Of a stretch of 64,000 bases of DNA, positions 17,114-24,496 are shown piece after piece (positions within the stretch are counted from its first letter, which is position 1; each line of letters begins with the position of its first letter). The position numbers and the translations under genes were made by a program. The notes beneath the pieces are model-generated. The model did no database searches, was not told the origin of the DNA, and saw only the letters and a program-made list of their open reading frames with translations. This DNA is from Chitinophaga pendula (GTDB lineage: Bacteria; Bacteroidota; Bacteroidia; Chitinophagales; Chitinophagaceae). The stretch is from the NCBI RefSeq assembly GCF_020386615.1, contig NZ_CP077769.1:310001-374000 (forward strand). Reading direction: 5' to 3'.

Positions 17114-19064
17114 TCTAAACGTCAGGTTTGTAGCGCTTGAAGAGATACCTAAACCTGTGTTCAAAGAGCAGAAGGGTAAGCCATACATTAAGTATGGTAC
17201 TGATAACGCTTACAATAAATATCTGATGTTTCTTTTTAAGTCAAGCCCGAAAAATCAGGCTATAATTGAAGGTAAGGCAGACTATGTATTTGGCAAAGGG
17301 TGGCCTTTAGAGCGGATGAATGAAGACGATCCAAATAGAGTGATACTCGAAAAAGTCAACACCTCGGGAGAGAGCGCAAACGATGTTACCCAAAAGGTGG
17401 CATTGGATTTTGAGATTGCCAATTTTGCATTTCTTCAGGTAATATGGTCAAAGGATCGTACTGCTATTGCTGAAATTTATCATATAGATTTTAACAAGGT
17501 CAGAACGAATGAGCAGGGGACAGAATTCTATGTAAGTGACGAATGGGTAAAGGAAAATGCAGATGGTACATGGAAAGCGAATGCTAACGCAGGGTATGAT
17601 ACTTATCCGGCCTATGACCCATCGAATCCCAGAGGGACACAAGTTTTGTATTTGAAGAAATACACGCCGGGGATGGCTGCATACCCTTTGCCTGGATACA
17701 TTGCCGCAGATAATTGGATAGAAGTTGATGTAGAGATTGCAGCATACCACCATTCTAACGTAAAAGGCGGATTCTTTGCCAATAAGATCATTAACCTGAA
17801 TAACGGAATACCAGAAACGCCACAGCAGGAAGAGATAGAAAAGAGATTTAAAAAGAAACTTACCGGCGTCCGGTCGCAGAAATTCATTTTGGCCTTTAAT
17901 AAGAATGCGGAATCGGCTACCAGTATTGAAGATTTAGGGGTCGCAGAAAGCGATAAAATTTTTGATCTGCTTAATAAAACAGCCGGGCAGGAGATATTTA
18001 CTGCTCATCGGGTAACAAGCCCCATGCTTTTTGGAATTAGAGTAGAAGGGCAGCTTGGAGGTCGTACCGAATTGATAGATGCTAGTGAGTTATTCCAAAA
18101 TACCTATGTAAATAATCGTCAGCAAGAAATCGAACGCATGTTCAATTGGATTTTTCCAAAGATGGGCGTAACTGTTCCCCTAACTCTTCAACGAACGGAA
18201 ATAATAACATCCCGGTTTTCAGAGGCCACGCAGACGCAAAATATGTCGAGGGAGGAAATACGGGAGAAAATGGGACTTCCTTCGGAAGAGAAGAAAGGAA
18301 GTATGCAAGAAGTAATAAACGCCTTAAAGGCGCTTCCGGATTCGGTTGTAAATAAAGTCCTGGACGCGATGAGCAAAGATGAATTAAGGGCCCTTGCAGC
18401 TCTTACACCAGCAGTGTCTATGTCTACGATACATTTTAGCACACAGGAGGAAGAAGAAGCGGCCGCAGTGTTTTCACGATTTGGAGTCGATCGTGCCAAG
18501 TTTAGGCTATTGCTACGGCGTGAGGCTAGGTTTAGGAATGACAGTGAGGAGGTAGCGCACTTTGCAGCGGCTGATGACGAATTAACTAATAAGCAAGTGG
18601 TAGCCTTAGACCTCCTTAATAAAGATCCTCTTATTACTCCGGATGATCTTGCTTCCGCCTTAAATGTCACACTCGAAGAGATAGGGGGGATTCTATCCTA
18701 CCTGGAAGAGGCGGAGTTAATAAAGACGGTGAAACGAAAGGACAAGAGCGGTAATACTGTGTTGGAGAGAAAACCAGTTCAGGAGGCATTACGGCTATTA
18801 AAGGAAATAAGGCCACTCACCCGCAGTATACAGGTTATGTACTCTTATGAAGGACCGGAGGATGACCGTAATAGGCCATTTTGTGCAAAGATGCTGGAGC
18901 TTGACAGACTGTATTCTCGCGCGGATATAGAGGCCATATCTACTAAGCTGGGTTACTCTGTTTGGGCAAGGCGTGGCGGTTGGTATACGGACCCCAAAAC
19001 AGGTGCGCCGCGTCCTTACTGTCGCCATACCTGGGTGTCTAACGTTGTGGTAAAAAATGTATAA
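17103..19064 (+). CDS. Portal protein with long C-terminal extension
   Basis: About 653 residues from ATG 17103. The first ~420 residues are portal-like: PKPVFKEQKGKPYIKYGTDN, KNQAIIEGKADYVFGKGW, NRTGG-type helical core, and VTSPMLFGIRVEGQLGGRTE with LIDASELFQNTYVNNRQQEI, typical of Bacteroidota portals. The portal forms the DNA channel at the capsid vertex. The final ~220 residues are extra: a winged-helix-like part (DDLASALNVTLEEIGGILSY) and a Cys/His-containing end (RPFCAKMLELDR...RRGGWYTDPKTG...CRHTW) reminiscent of Mu gpF-type minor head proteins. The stop and next ATG overlap. Confidence 0.75.
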   Translation: MDNNLNVRFVALEEIPKPVFKEQKGKPYIKYGTDNAYNKYLMFLFKSSPKNQAIIEGKADYVFGKGWPLERMNEDDPNRVILEKVNTSGESANDVTQKVALDFEIANFAFLQVIWSKDRTAIAEIYHIDFNKVRTNEQGTEFYVSDEWVKENADGTWKANANAGYDTYPAYDPSNPRGTQVLYLKKYTPGMAAYPLPGYIAADNWIEVDVEIAAYHHSNVKGGFFANKIINLNNGIPETPQQEEIEKRFKKKLTGVRSQKFILAFNKNAESATSIEDLGVAESDKIFDLLNKTAGQEIFTAHRVTSPMLFGIRVEGQLGGRTELIDASELFQNTYVNNRQQEIERMFNWIFPKMGVTVPLTLQRTEIITSRFSEATQTQNMSREEIREKMGLPSEEKKGSMQEVINALKALPDSVVNKVLDAMSKDELRALAALTPAVSMSTIHFSTQEEEEAAAVFSRFGVDRAKFRLLLRREARFRNDSEEVAHFAAADDELTNKQVVALDLLNKDPLITPDDLASALNVTLEEIGGILSYLEEAELIKTVKRKDKSGNTVLERKPVQEALRLLKEIRPLTRSIQVMYSYEGPEDDRNRPFCAKMLELDRLYSRADIEAISTKLGYSVWARRGGWYTDPKTGAPRPYCRHTWVSNVVVKNV

Positions 19065-19582
19065 TGAGCAAGAACATTTTATTTATAGGGGAACAAGGAC
19101 TAAAAGACAGGTCTGTACTTTCAGGAAATGTAGACCCAAAGCAGATTCGCCCAACTATAAAGGCGGTACAGGATATATACATACACCCATTGCTAGGGTC
19201 AGCTTTATTCACGCGCTTACAGCAGGATATTGACAGGGGTACTGTATCCGGTCCGTATAAAATCCTATTGGATGAATACTTATTGGATTGTATCGTTTGG
19301 TACGTGATGGCAAAGATTACAACGCCTCTACAATACAAATACACGAACAAGGGAACAATTAAGCGGACAACCGAAGAGGGGCAACAGATTGACTATGCAG
19401 AGATGAACCGTGTTGCTGCCGAGTATTTAAATACTGCTGATTTTTACGCGCAACGCGCTATACAGTTCCTGTGTGCGAATTCTACGGATTACCCAGAATA
19501 CAAAGCGCCTGGTGGGCGGGCTGATGATATTAAGCCGGATCGTACAACCTATCATACCGGTATATTCTTAGGTACATCGTGA
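19064..19582 (+). CDS. Head-tail connector-like protein (DUF6712-like)
   Basis: 172 residues. The pattern KQIRPTIKAVQDIYIHPLLG, then LLDEYLLDCIVWYVMAKITT and EMNRVAAEYLNTADFYAQRA is that of a small helical adaptor which follows portals in Bacteroidota phages. Such adaptors close the portal and provide the tail docking surface. The role is inferred. The end overlaps the next gene through GTGA, a coupled-translation junction. Confidence 0.65.
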   Translation: MSKNILFIGEQGLKDRSVLSGNVDPKQIRPTIKAVQDIYIHPLLGSALFTRLQQDIDRGTVSGPYKILLDEYLLDCIVWYVMAKITTPLQYKYTNKGTIKRTTEEGQQIDYAEMNRVAAEYLNTADFYAQRAIQFLCANSTDYPEYKAPGGRADDIKPDRTTYHTGIFLGTS

Positions 19583-20028
19583 ATTATAAAGTAAGCACAA
19601 TGACATTAAATCAGGTAGTTGACCTATTAAAGAAATACGGTAGCAGCCATAAACAAATAAATCATGTTGGCCTGGGAGACCTTTTAGACTGGGCTGGCAG
19701 CGAAGATGCTACTTATCCCGTCATGTGGGTTGAGTTGCTGCCATCCCCATACAGAGACAAGAACATGAAATATACTTTCCAGGTGTTTTTTGCAGATCAA
19801 GTATTCGATGATAACAGAAATGAGCTGGAAGTACAAAGCGACATGCTACAAGTGGGAATTGATATAGTTGCACATTTTCGTGATCATCCTGACTACGATG
19901 TCACCGTAGATGCAGACGTAGTATTTAATTTCTTTTCAGGGCGTTTTCGTGATTTAACTGCTGGCGTGTATTTCAATCTAACTTTTAATGATCCACAACC
20001 TTTAAACAGATGCGTTATACCTATTTAG
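19579..20028 (+). CDS. Tail-terminator/head-tail adaptor-like protein
   Basis: 149 residues from GTG 19579, which overlaps the previous stop (GTGA); ATG 19600 is an alternative giving MTLNQVVDLLKKYGSS. The pattern GLGDLLDWAGSEDATYPVMW, YTFQVFFADQVFDDNRNELE, VFNFFSGRFRDLTAGVYFNL is alpha/beta and resembles small tail-completion proteins. Placed directly after the connector gene. The next gene starts within its last 19 bases. Confidence 0.55.
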   Translation: MNYKVSTMTLNQVVDLLKKYGSSHKQINHVGLGDLLDWAGSEDATYPVMWVELLPSPYRDKNMKYTFQVFFADQVFDDNRNELEVQSDMLQVGIDIVAHFRDHPDYDVTVDADVVFNFFSGRFRDLTAGVYFNLTFNDPQPLNRCVIPI

Positions 20029-21662
20029 TTTTATTTCTGCTATTGAGTTTCGTAGCTACCGCACAAGAGCCGACGTTAGGCAACTTCAATGGGGCATATA
20101 GATACAAAGGACGTTTGTACGTAGATGGCGTACTTGGGGTGCCCTCTGATGTTAGTTATTCCGCTCCGCTTCGCGACGGTGCAATCCGTTATAATCCTGG
20201 TCCGGGTAGTTTGCAGCTCTGGAAGGCTAATGCCTGGGTAGATGTAGGAGCGCCGCCATTGTCAGACAGCATCAAATCTATCTGGACACAGACATCCGGA
20301 GGTGATAGATCGGACTATGTAGATCGGTTGAAATCCATGTCTGCCCCAGTAGTTAACAACTATATACGATACATCGGATCAGGTGATGCGCAGCAAATAG
20401 TTGCATGCGGGATAAATTATGCAGATGGTTACACCGCAGAATATCGTATACGTAAAAGCACCTCAGATTTGTGGTTGCTCAGAGGTATTTATATGGGCCG
20501 GACTATTTTGGTTAATCCGCCTGACGTCGCACTAAACGGCGACTGGAATACTAGCGCAGCACCATCTACCTACACTACCTCCGCAGGTGCAACCTTCACG
20601 TTTCAGTTTATGGGAAGCGGCTTTATTTTTAAACACTATAGCGACAACCGCGGAGGAATATTTCGTTTTACTATTTCAGAAACCGGCGCAACTAAAGAGG
20701 TTTCAGTATGGCGGAACAATGCGCCTAGTACGGGAACTTCGATTGTGCGAGATGTCATTTTCGAAGGTCTGAAGTATGCAACCTATACAGTAACAGCAAC
20801 ATTTATTGGCGCTGATCCCAACCATGCGCCATCCTCCGGGCCTGCCCGGGGGTGGATAAGATACACACCTACAGGAAAAGAAACCGTAGACATACTTGCT
20901 ATTCACGGTGTGCCGTCCGGCGACGCGGTAGATGTTGTAGCGGAGAATACAATTTTAGATTTTGCTATTTCCGCGCGTCCGGCAGAAGTGCCATCTATGG
21001 CTTTCACCTGGATACCTGCACACGGTGCAGTCAGCGGCTCCACTCGATCAGTTGTAACGCAGATCGTTGTTGATAGTGTTAGCTTAAACATGTCAACACT
21101 CACAAGTTTGGAAATGCTTACCGGTATACACAAGGTTAGTTTCCAGCAATCCTATACAGGATTTAACGAAAATGATGTGCCGGGTAATTATCCGTTATGG
21201 TCTGGTTTTATTAGTCATTCCATATCACGCGAAGGATTAGAGATCACACATAAAATCCGCATGCTCAGGGATGTCACAACATCTGTAGGTTATCTAGCCA
21301 TGTTCGCGGGTAAAATGCCTACCGCAAACAAAGTCATTTTCGGTGTGCAGGAATATGCTGTTGCCCGGCCAGCGGCCGAAATTCAAACAAATTTACCTCG
21401 TGCATACGGCTCGGCTGCTGTGGTAGATGATAATACGATTTCAAGCGGATTCGTAGCCGGTTTTAGCACTAATATCACAGACGCACACCAGCTGGATAGA
21501 CGAGCGTATATCGTCGGAGACAACTACTTCACCCAAAGAACTGACGACATCGCAAAATTCTACTGGCGCTTCGGTCGTAATACGCTACATCCTGCCGGCA
21601 CTGTTTATAAAATTCGTAACCGCTTCTATGCTGCTCGAATCTTTGATGTTCGAGCTTTATAA
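20010..21662 (+). CDS. Fibre-like phage protein carrying an N-terminal signal peptide
   Basis: 550 residues. The N-terminus MRYTYLVLFLLLSFVATAQ looks like a classical signal peptide with an A-x-A-like cleavage site. The next region (DGAIRYNPGPGSLQLWKANA) resembles the trimerising head of phage tail fibres. The remainder is beta-rich and Gly/Ser/Thr-rich, consistent with a receptor-binding or carbohydrate-binding fibre. No ATG follows soon, so the signal is not an artefact of start choice. A signal peptide on a virion protein is odd. It may be a moron-type surface protein or a fibre exported before lysis. Confidence 0.6.
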   Translation: MRYTYLVLFLLLSFVATAQEPTLGNFNGAYRYKGRLYVDGVLGVPSDVSYSAPLRDGAIRYNPGPGSLQLWKANAWVDVGAPPLSDSIKSIWTQTSGGDRSDYVDRLKSMSAPVVNNYIRYIGSGDAQQIVACGINYADGYTAEYRIRKSTSDLWLLRGIYMGRTILVNPPDVALNGDWNTSAAPSTYTTSAGATFTFQFMGSGFIFKHYSDNRGGIFRFTISETGATKEVSVWRNNAPSTGTSIVRDVIFEGLKYATYTVTATFIGADPNHAPSSGPARGWIRYTPTGKETVDILAIHGVPSGDAVDVVAENTILDFAISARPAEVPSMAFTWIPAHGAVSGSTRSVVTQIVVDSVSLNMSTLTSLEMLTGIHKVSFQQSYTGFNENDVPGNYPLWSGFISHSISREGLEITHKIRMLRDVTTSVGYLAMFAGKMPTANKVIFGVQEYAVARPAAEIQTNLPRAYGSAAVVDDNTISSGFVAGFSTNITDAHQLDRRAYIVGDNYFTQRTDDIAKFYWRFGRNTLHPAGTVYKIRNRFYAARIFDVRAL

Positions 21663-21671
21663 CTTAGAAAC

Positions 21672-21839
21672 ATGAATGAAAAATCCGTAGCTGCAATAAG
21701 CGGCGCGACCATGGGAATTGTAACGAATATAGGGCCTGAAGTTCTCAAAACTCTTATGATGGGAGCAGTTGGGGCTTTAGGTGGGTTGATAGCAAAAGAA
21801 TTTTGGAACTATTTAAAACGTAAGTATGGGAGAAACTAA
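21672..21839 (+). CDS. Small holin-like membrane peptide
   Basis: 55 residues translated by eye: MNEKSVAAISGATMGIVTN..., with one hydrophobic helix (about 26-41, LKTLMMGAVGALGGLI) and a basic tail (NYLKRKYGRN). Size, single helix, charged tail and the position before spanin-like and amidase genes suggest a holin or antiholin. It overlaps the following gene by 14 bases. Confidence 0.55.
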   Translation: MNEKSVAAISGATMGIVTNIGPEVLKTLMMGAVGALGGLIAKEFWNYLKRKYGRN

Positions 21840-22548
21840 GTTCGGCTTGGGCCAGGTCGAGAAGCCTGCACCGCTTTGGTATCGTAGGTTAAGTAATGCA
21901 CTGATCATTTTTATAATCCCTGGTTTCGTTACTCTTATACAGGGCTGGGGGCTATCAGACGCAATAGAAAACCGTTGGCTAATGGTTTTGACATTTATTC
22001 CTGCCGCACTTAAAGGTATTGGCGTATTGTTGGGCAATGGGCAAGTATACACTACAAAAAACCTCCTGCTAATCGTTGCCTTTTTCTTTGTTGCCTGTAA
22101 GTCTCCGCAGCGGATTGCAAGGAAGCAAGAAAAGGCCAGGCAGAAGGAAATGGTACAGTTGGAGAAAGTCCGACAGCAATTGCCTTGTGTGCCGGTAGCA
22201 TACAAGGTCGGTGTGACGCATTATATACCTGGCGACACGATCCGAATTATTGACAGCTCCGGGAAAACTATAACGAAAGTCTGTCCACCTTCCGCCCGGC
22301 GGGTAGATACCCTTCGAATTTTGGACGAAGCGGCGTTAAAATCCGTACGCGACAGTCTGGCAAGTGCCGAGTATCTTAATGGGCTAAAGGAGGCCGAAAT
22401 TAAGGCTTTGCTTTTAGATAGAGAGAAAGCACAGCAGAAGGTCATTAAGGCTGAAAATGGGCGTGATAAATGGCGAAACATCGCAATACCGACATTATGT
22501 CTATTGGGTGTTGCACTGGTATTAAAGTTTAAAAGCATTATAAAATGA
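21826..22548 (+). CDS. Holin/u-spanin-like fusion protein
   Basis: 240 residues. Residues 1-75 hold two hydrophobic segments (ALIIFIIPGFVTLIQGWGL; WLMVLTFIPAALKGIGVLLG) like Bacteroidota holins. At 79-91 comes NLLLIVAFFFVAC, a lipobox with Cys 91. A coiled-coil, Arg/Lys/Glu-rich periplasmic-type region follows, then a C-terminal transmembrane helix (IPTLCLLGVALVL) and a basic end. A lipobox plus C-terminal membrane anchor is the layout of unimolecular spanins that fuse inner and outer membranes at lysis. The T-K-N before the lipobox could derive from a lost M-K-N start. An internal TTG start near residue 67-68 might produce the spanin alone. Confidence 0.55.
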   Translation: MGETKFGLGQVEKPAPLWYRRLSNALIIFIIPGFVTLIQGWGLSDAIENRWLMVLTFIPAALKGIGVLLGNGQVYTTKNLLLIVAFFFVACKSPQRIARKQEKARQKEMVQLEKVRQQLPCVPVAYKVGVTHYIPGDTIRIIDSSGKTITKVCPPSARRVDTLRILDEAALKSVRDSLASAEYLNGLKEAEIKALLLDREKAQQKVIKAENGRDKWRNIAIPTLCLLGVALVLKFKSIIK

Positions 22549-22973
22549 GACGCATAGACTATATAGTAATACATTGTACTGCAACACAACCTACTGCCAC
22601 GATAGAGGCTATACAAAGGTATTGGAGAACTCCGAAGCCGTTTGGGCAGGGGTGGAAGTCTCCCGGATATCATTACATCATTAAAGCAAGTGGTGAAATT
22701 GTGCAGCTATCATCGGAATGTGACGTAACAAATGGTGTGGCTGGGCATAATGCGAATAGTATACATGTTAGCTACATAGGTGGTGTAGATAAGACCGGAA
22801 AGATTCCCGAGGATACACGGACGCCCGAACAGCTGGAGGCAATGAAGACGATAATTACTGATCTTCATTCCAAGTATCCCAAAGCAAAAATATTAGGGCA
22901 TAGGGATTTTAAGGTACCAAAAGCCTGCCCCAGCTTCGAGGTATCACAGTGGTTAAAACAGATTGGCATCTAG
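22545..22973 (+). CDS. N-acetylmuramoyl-L-alanine amidase (endolysin)
   Basis: 142 residues of the Amidase_2 (PGRP-like) family. Zinc ligands fit: IHCTAT (His 10), GHRDF in the C-terminal third, and ACPSF (Cys). GYHYIIKASGEIVQL and NSIHVSYIGGVDKTG are family-typical. It cleaves the bond between N-acetylmuramic acid and the stem peptide and is the phage endolysin, exported to the cell wall through the holin. It overlaps the spanin-like gene by four bases (ATGA), closing the lysis cassette. Confidence 0.9.
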   Translation: MRRIDYIVIHCTATQPTATIEAIQRYWRTPKPFGQGWKSPGYHYIIKASGEIVQLSSECDVTNGVAGHNANSIHVSYIGGVDKTGKIPEDTRTPEQLEAMKTIITDLHSKYPKAKILGHRDFKVPKACPSFEVSQWLKQIGI

Positions 22974-23252
22974 TCACGTTTGCTTTTCTATTTCAGCCTC
23001 TATGAGGTCGTAGATCGCCGCGATATCTGCACCATTTAGAATGTAATTTATTTCGCTTCTTTCTCTGAATCGAGTGTATTCTATTGTCGTAGACCAGCGC
23101 CCGCCTCGCTTGTATATGGTTCCTTGGAAATAGTTATTTATATAAACGTGAAATACTGGTTCATCATTACCCATACCACTTATCGCGGAAATTTTTACAT
23201 TCCTAGTCTCACTCACCACGATATTAAACTCTATGCTTAGCTTCTTGTTCAC
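22974..23252 (-). CDS. Small hypothetical protein
   Basis: About 92 residues from GTG 23252 (reading MNKKLSIEFNIVVSETRNVK); a TTG at 23267 is the alternative. It contains HVYINNYFQGTIYKRGGRW and an acidic helical tail (ADIAAIYDLIEAEIEKQT). It faces and abuts the amidase stop with no gap. I have no family name. The compact alpha/beta look and place at the end of the lysis cassette suggest a prophage or boundary gene. Confidence 0.55.
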   Translation of the reverse strand: MNKKLSIEFNIVVSETRNVKISAISGMGNDEPVFHVYINNYFQGTIYKRGGRWSTTIEYTRFRERSEINYILNGADIAAIYDLIEAEIEKQT

Positions 23253-23495
23253 AATGTAAAAATACAAATACTAATATTTTTAGCAAATTAACTTAAAAAG
23301 CTCTGGTGTCGCTTTTCATGGATTTTGAGATTGGTAAAGGACAGGCGATTCAGCATTACCTTCCTGGCTTCAGGCTTTACTGGCCTAGTTTATACTACCG
23401 ACTGCTATTAAAAGTTTAATAATCAATAAATTAAGTTTTTTTTACACATTGTATGAGTATATGTGTTAGTATAATTTGGTATGGCTATTTAGTAT

Positions 23496-23511
23496 GTATC
23501 AAATTTGATAC
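23496..23511. promoter_or_regulatory. 16-bp perfect palindrome, operator-like
   Basis: GTATCAAATTTGATAC is fully self-complementary, in AT-rich sequence with no gene. It is the kind of symmetric site bound by dimeric repressors. No regulator for it is identified. Confidence 0.5.
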
Positions 23512-23515
23512 GTAC

Positions 23516-23543
23516 ATTTACAGTATGATATTTACAGTATGAT
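23516..23543. repeat. Tandem 14-bp direct repeat
   Basis: ATTTACAGTATGAT occurs twice back to back, four bases after the 16-bp palindrome. The GATAC ends of palindrome and repeats are similar. Confidence 0.6.
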
Positions 23544-23766
23544 ACAGAATGTTGTAGATATAATGTAGTAAACACCATTTTACAGCTACTATTAAGGAGG
23601 AGTATTAATATCCGATAACTCAAATCGTGTCACAATTTTTTTTGTCGAATTAGATGATTTTATGCGCTAATCACTAATCGGTTCAGATAATCAATAAGAA
23701 AGTATATTGTACCTAGTATAGTAATTAATTACTATAAGCTCCTTAATTACATTAGGTCCTCAGTGC

Positions 23767-23803
23767 AAAAAAAATAGGCTAACGCCTGTAACGTTAACCT
23801 ATT
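23767..23803 (-). terminator. Intrinsic terminator for the small membrane-protein gene
   Basis: A 12-bp stem with one mismatch (AATAGGCTAACG / CGTTAACCTATT, loop of 7) and an A-run on the plus strand at 23767-23774, i.e. a T-run on the minus strand. Confidence 0.7.
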
Positions 23804-23824
23804 ATAGCTACTGGAAGTTTAGGA

Positions 23825-23983
23825 TTAGGGGAAATGCTTAAAAAGTGTACTGATGAAAGATATTAGCGATGATAACAATGGTACCAGCAAAATAAACAAC
23901 CGCAATAGTTCCTTTGCGTTGGCATGAAGGAACTTAACAAAACTTCGCCATCTTCTGGCTTTCTGTCTTTTAGACATCTTCAT
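23825..23983 (-). CDS. 52-residue basic membrane micro-protein
   Basis: Translated by eye: MKMSKRQKARRWRSFVKFLH, then a hydrophobic helix LLRLFILLVPLLSSLISFIS. A very basic N-terminus before one helix gives an N-in small membrane protein. ATG at 23977 (MSKRQ) is an alternative start. The gene ends 21 bases before a good minus-strand terminator, which supports expression. Function unknown; holin, toxin or small regulatory membrane protein are all possible. Confidence 0.5.
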   Translation of the reverse strand: MKMSKRQKARRWRSFVKFLHANAKELLRLFILLVPLLSSLISFISTLFKHFP

Positions 23984-24008
23984 TAAATATTTATTTGTAG
24001 ATAAATAT

Positions 24009-24049
24009 GAAATCCGTCCTCACCTTCGAACGTAGGGCGGATTTCTTTT
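24009..24049 (+). terminator. Hairpin with short T-run
   Basis: A 12-bp stem (GAAATCCGTCCT / AGGGCGGATTTC, one G-T pair) followed by TTTT on the plus strand. No plus-strand gene ends here, so it may insulate the minus-strand genes or end an unrecognised transcript. The next 225 bases (24050-24277) show no gene. Confidence 0.5.
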
Positions 24050-24277
24050 GCCCTATAAAGATACGGAGGGTGTACTCGATTGTCCCGACAAGTTGCCCAC
24101 AGGTAGTGGAAAAATGGTGCATATAATGCTTAGTATGTATTTATGAGATTTATGACCTATATGTAGTCGTAATAATTATAGCTACTATAGTTACTATAGC
24201 TATCATGATAATAAGTAGTGGTATGGGTTTAAATGTGTGATAAGTTATCTATGGTAGTTGACCTAACTTCTTAAAAC

Positions 24278-24309
24278 AAAAAAGCCCCGGATCATTCCGG
24301 GGCTTTTTT
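24278..24309. terminator. Bidirectional intrinsic terminator
   Basis: A perfect 14-bp stem AAAAAAGCCCCGGA / TCCGGGGCTTTTTT with loop TCAT. It ends the minus-strand pair of lipoprotein and micro-protein genes. Confidence 0.85.
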
Positions 24310-24315
24310 ATGGAT

Positions 24316-24480
24316 TTAGTCTTTCTTATGCCGTAGCAGGTCTATCAGTTCTACAATGTTCTTCCTAAGTCCAGTCAGCAGTTTATAGAACTTAAAAATG
24401 GCCCATATTATCGCCGCCAGTAGTGCCGCGTTGAATAAGTACCATAAAACAATAGAGGATTTAAAGAGAAACTCGTCCAT
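24316..24480 (-). CDS. 54-residue single-pass membrane micro-protein
   Basis: Translated by eye: MDEFLFKSSI, then one membrane helix (VLWYLFNAALLAAIIWAIF), then a basic amphipathic tail (LLTGLRKNIVELIDLLRHKK). It begins 16 bases after the stop of the lipoprotein gene on the same strand and ends just before a strong terminator, so the two form an operon. Function unknown; it could be a partner of the lipoprotein or a small phage membrane protein. Confidence 0.6.
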   Translation of the reverse strand: MDEFLFKSSIVLWYLFNAALLAAIIWAIFKFYKLLTGLRKNIVELIDLLRHKKD

Positions 24481-24496
24481 AGGGTTAATTTTTATA

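Larger units (their letters stand above)
23253..23764. other. Non-coding, AT-rich stretch
   Basis: About 500 bases with no convincing reading frame on either strand. It holds a 16-bp perfect palindrome (23496-23511) and a tandem 14-bp repeat right after it (listed separately), and an AAGGAGGAG run near 23595 that looks like a ribosome site but has no open frame after it. No integrase fragment or tRNA end is seen that would mark an attachment site. Confidence 0.6.

Noticed and set aside
24120..24240. Repeated TAGCTACTATAG-like stretch
   Set aside because: Imperfect AT-rich repeats without symmetry or spacing that would mark an operator or CRISPR array. No CRISPR array was found anywhere in the window.
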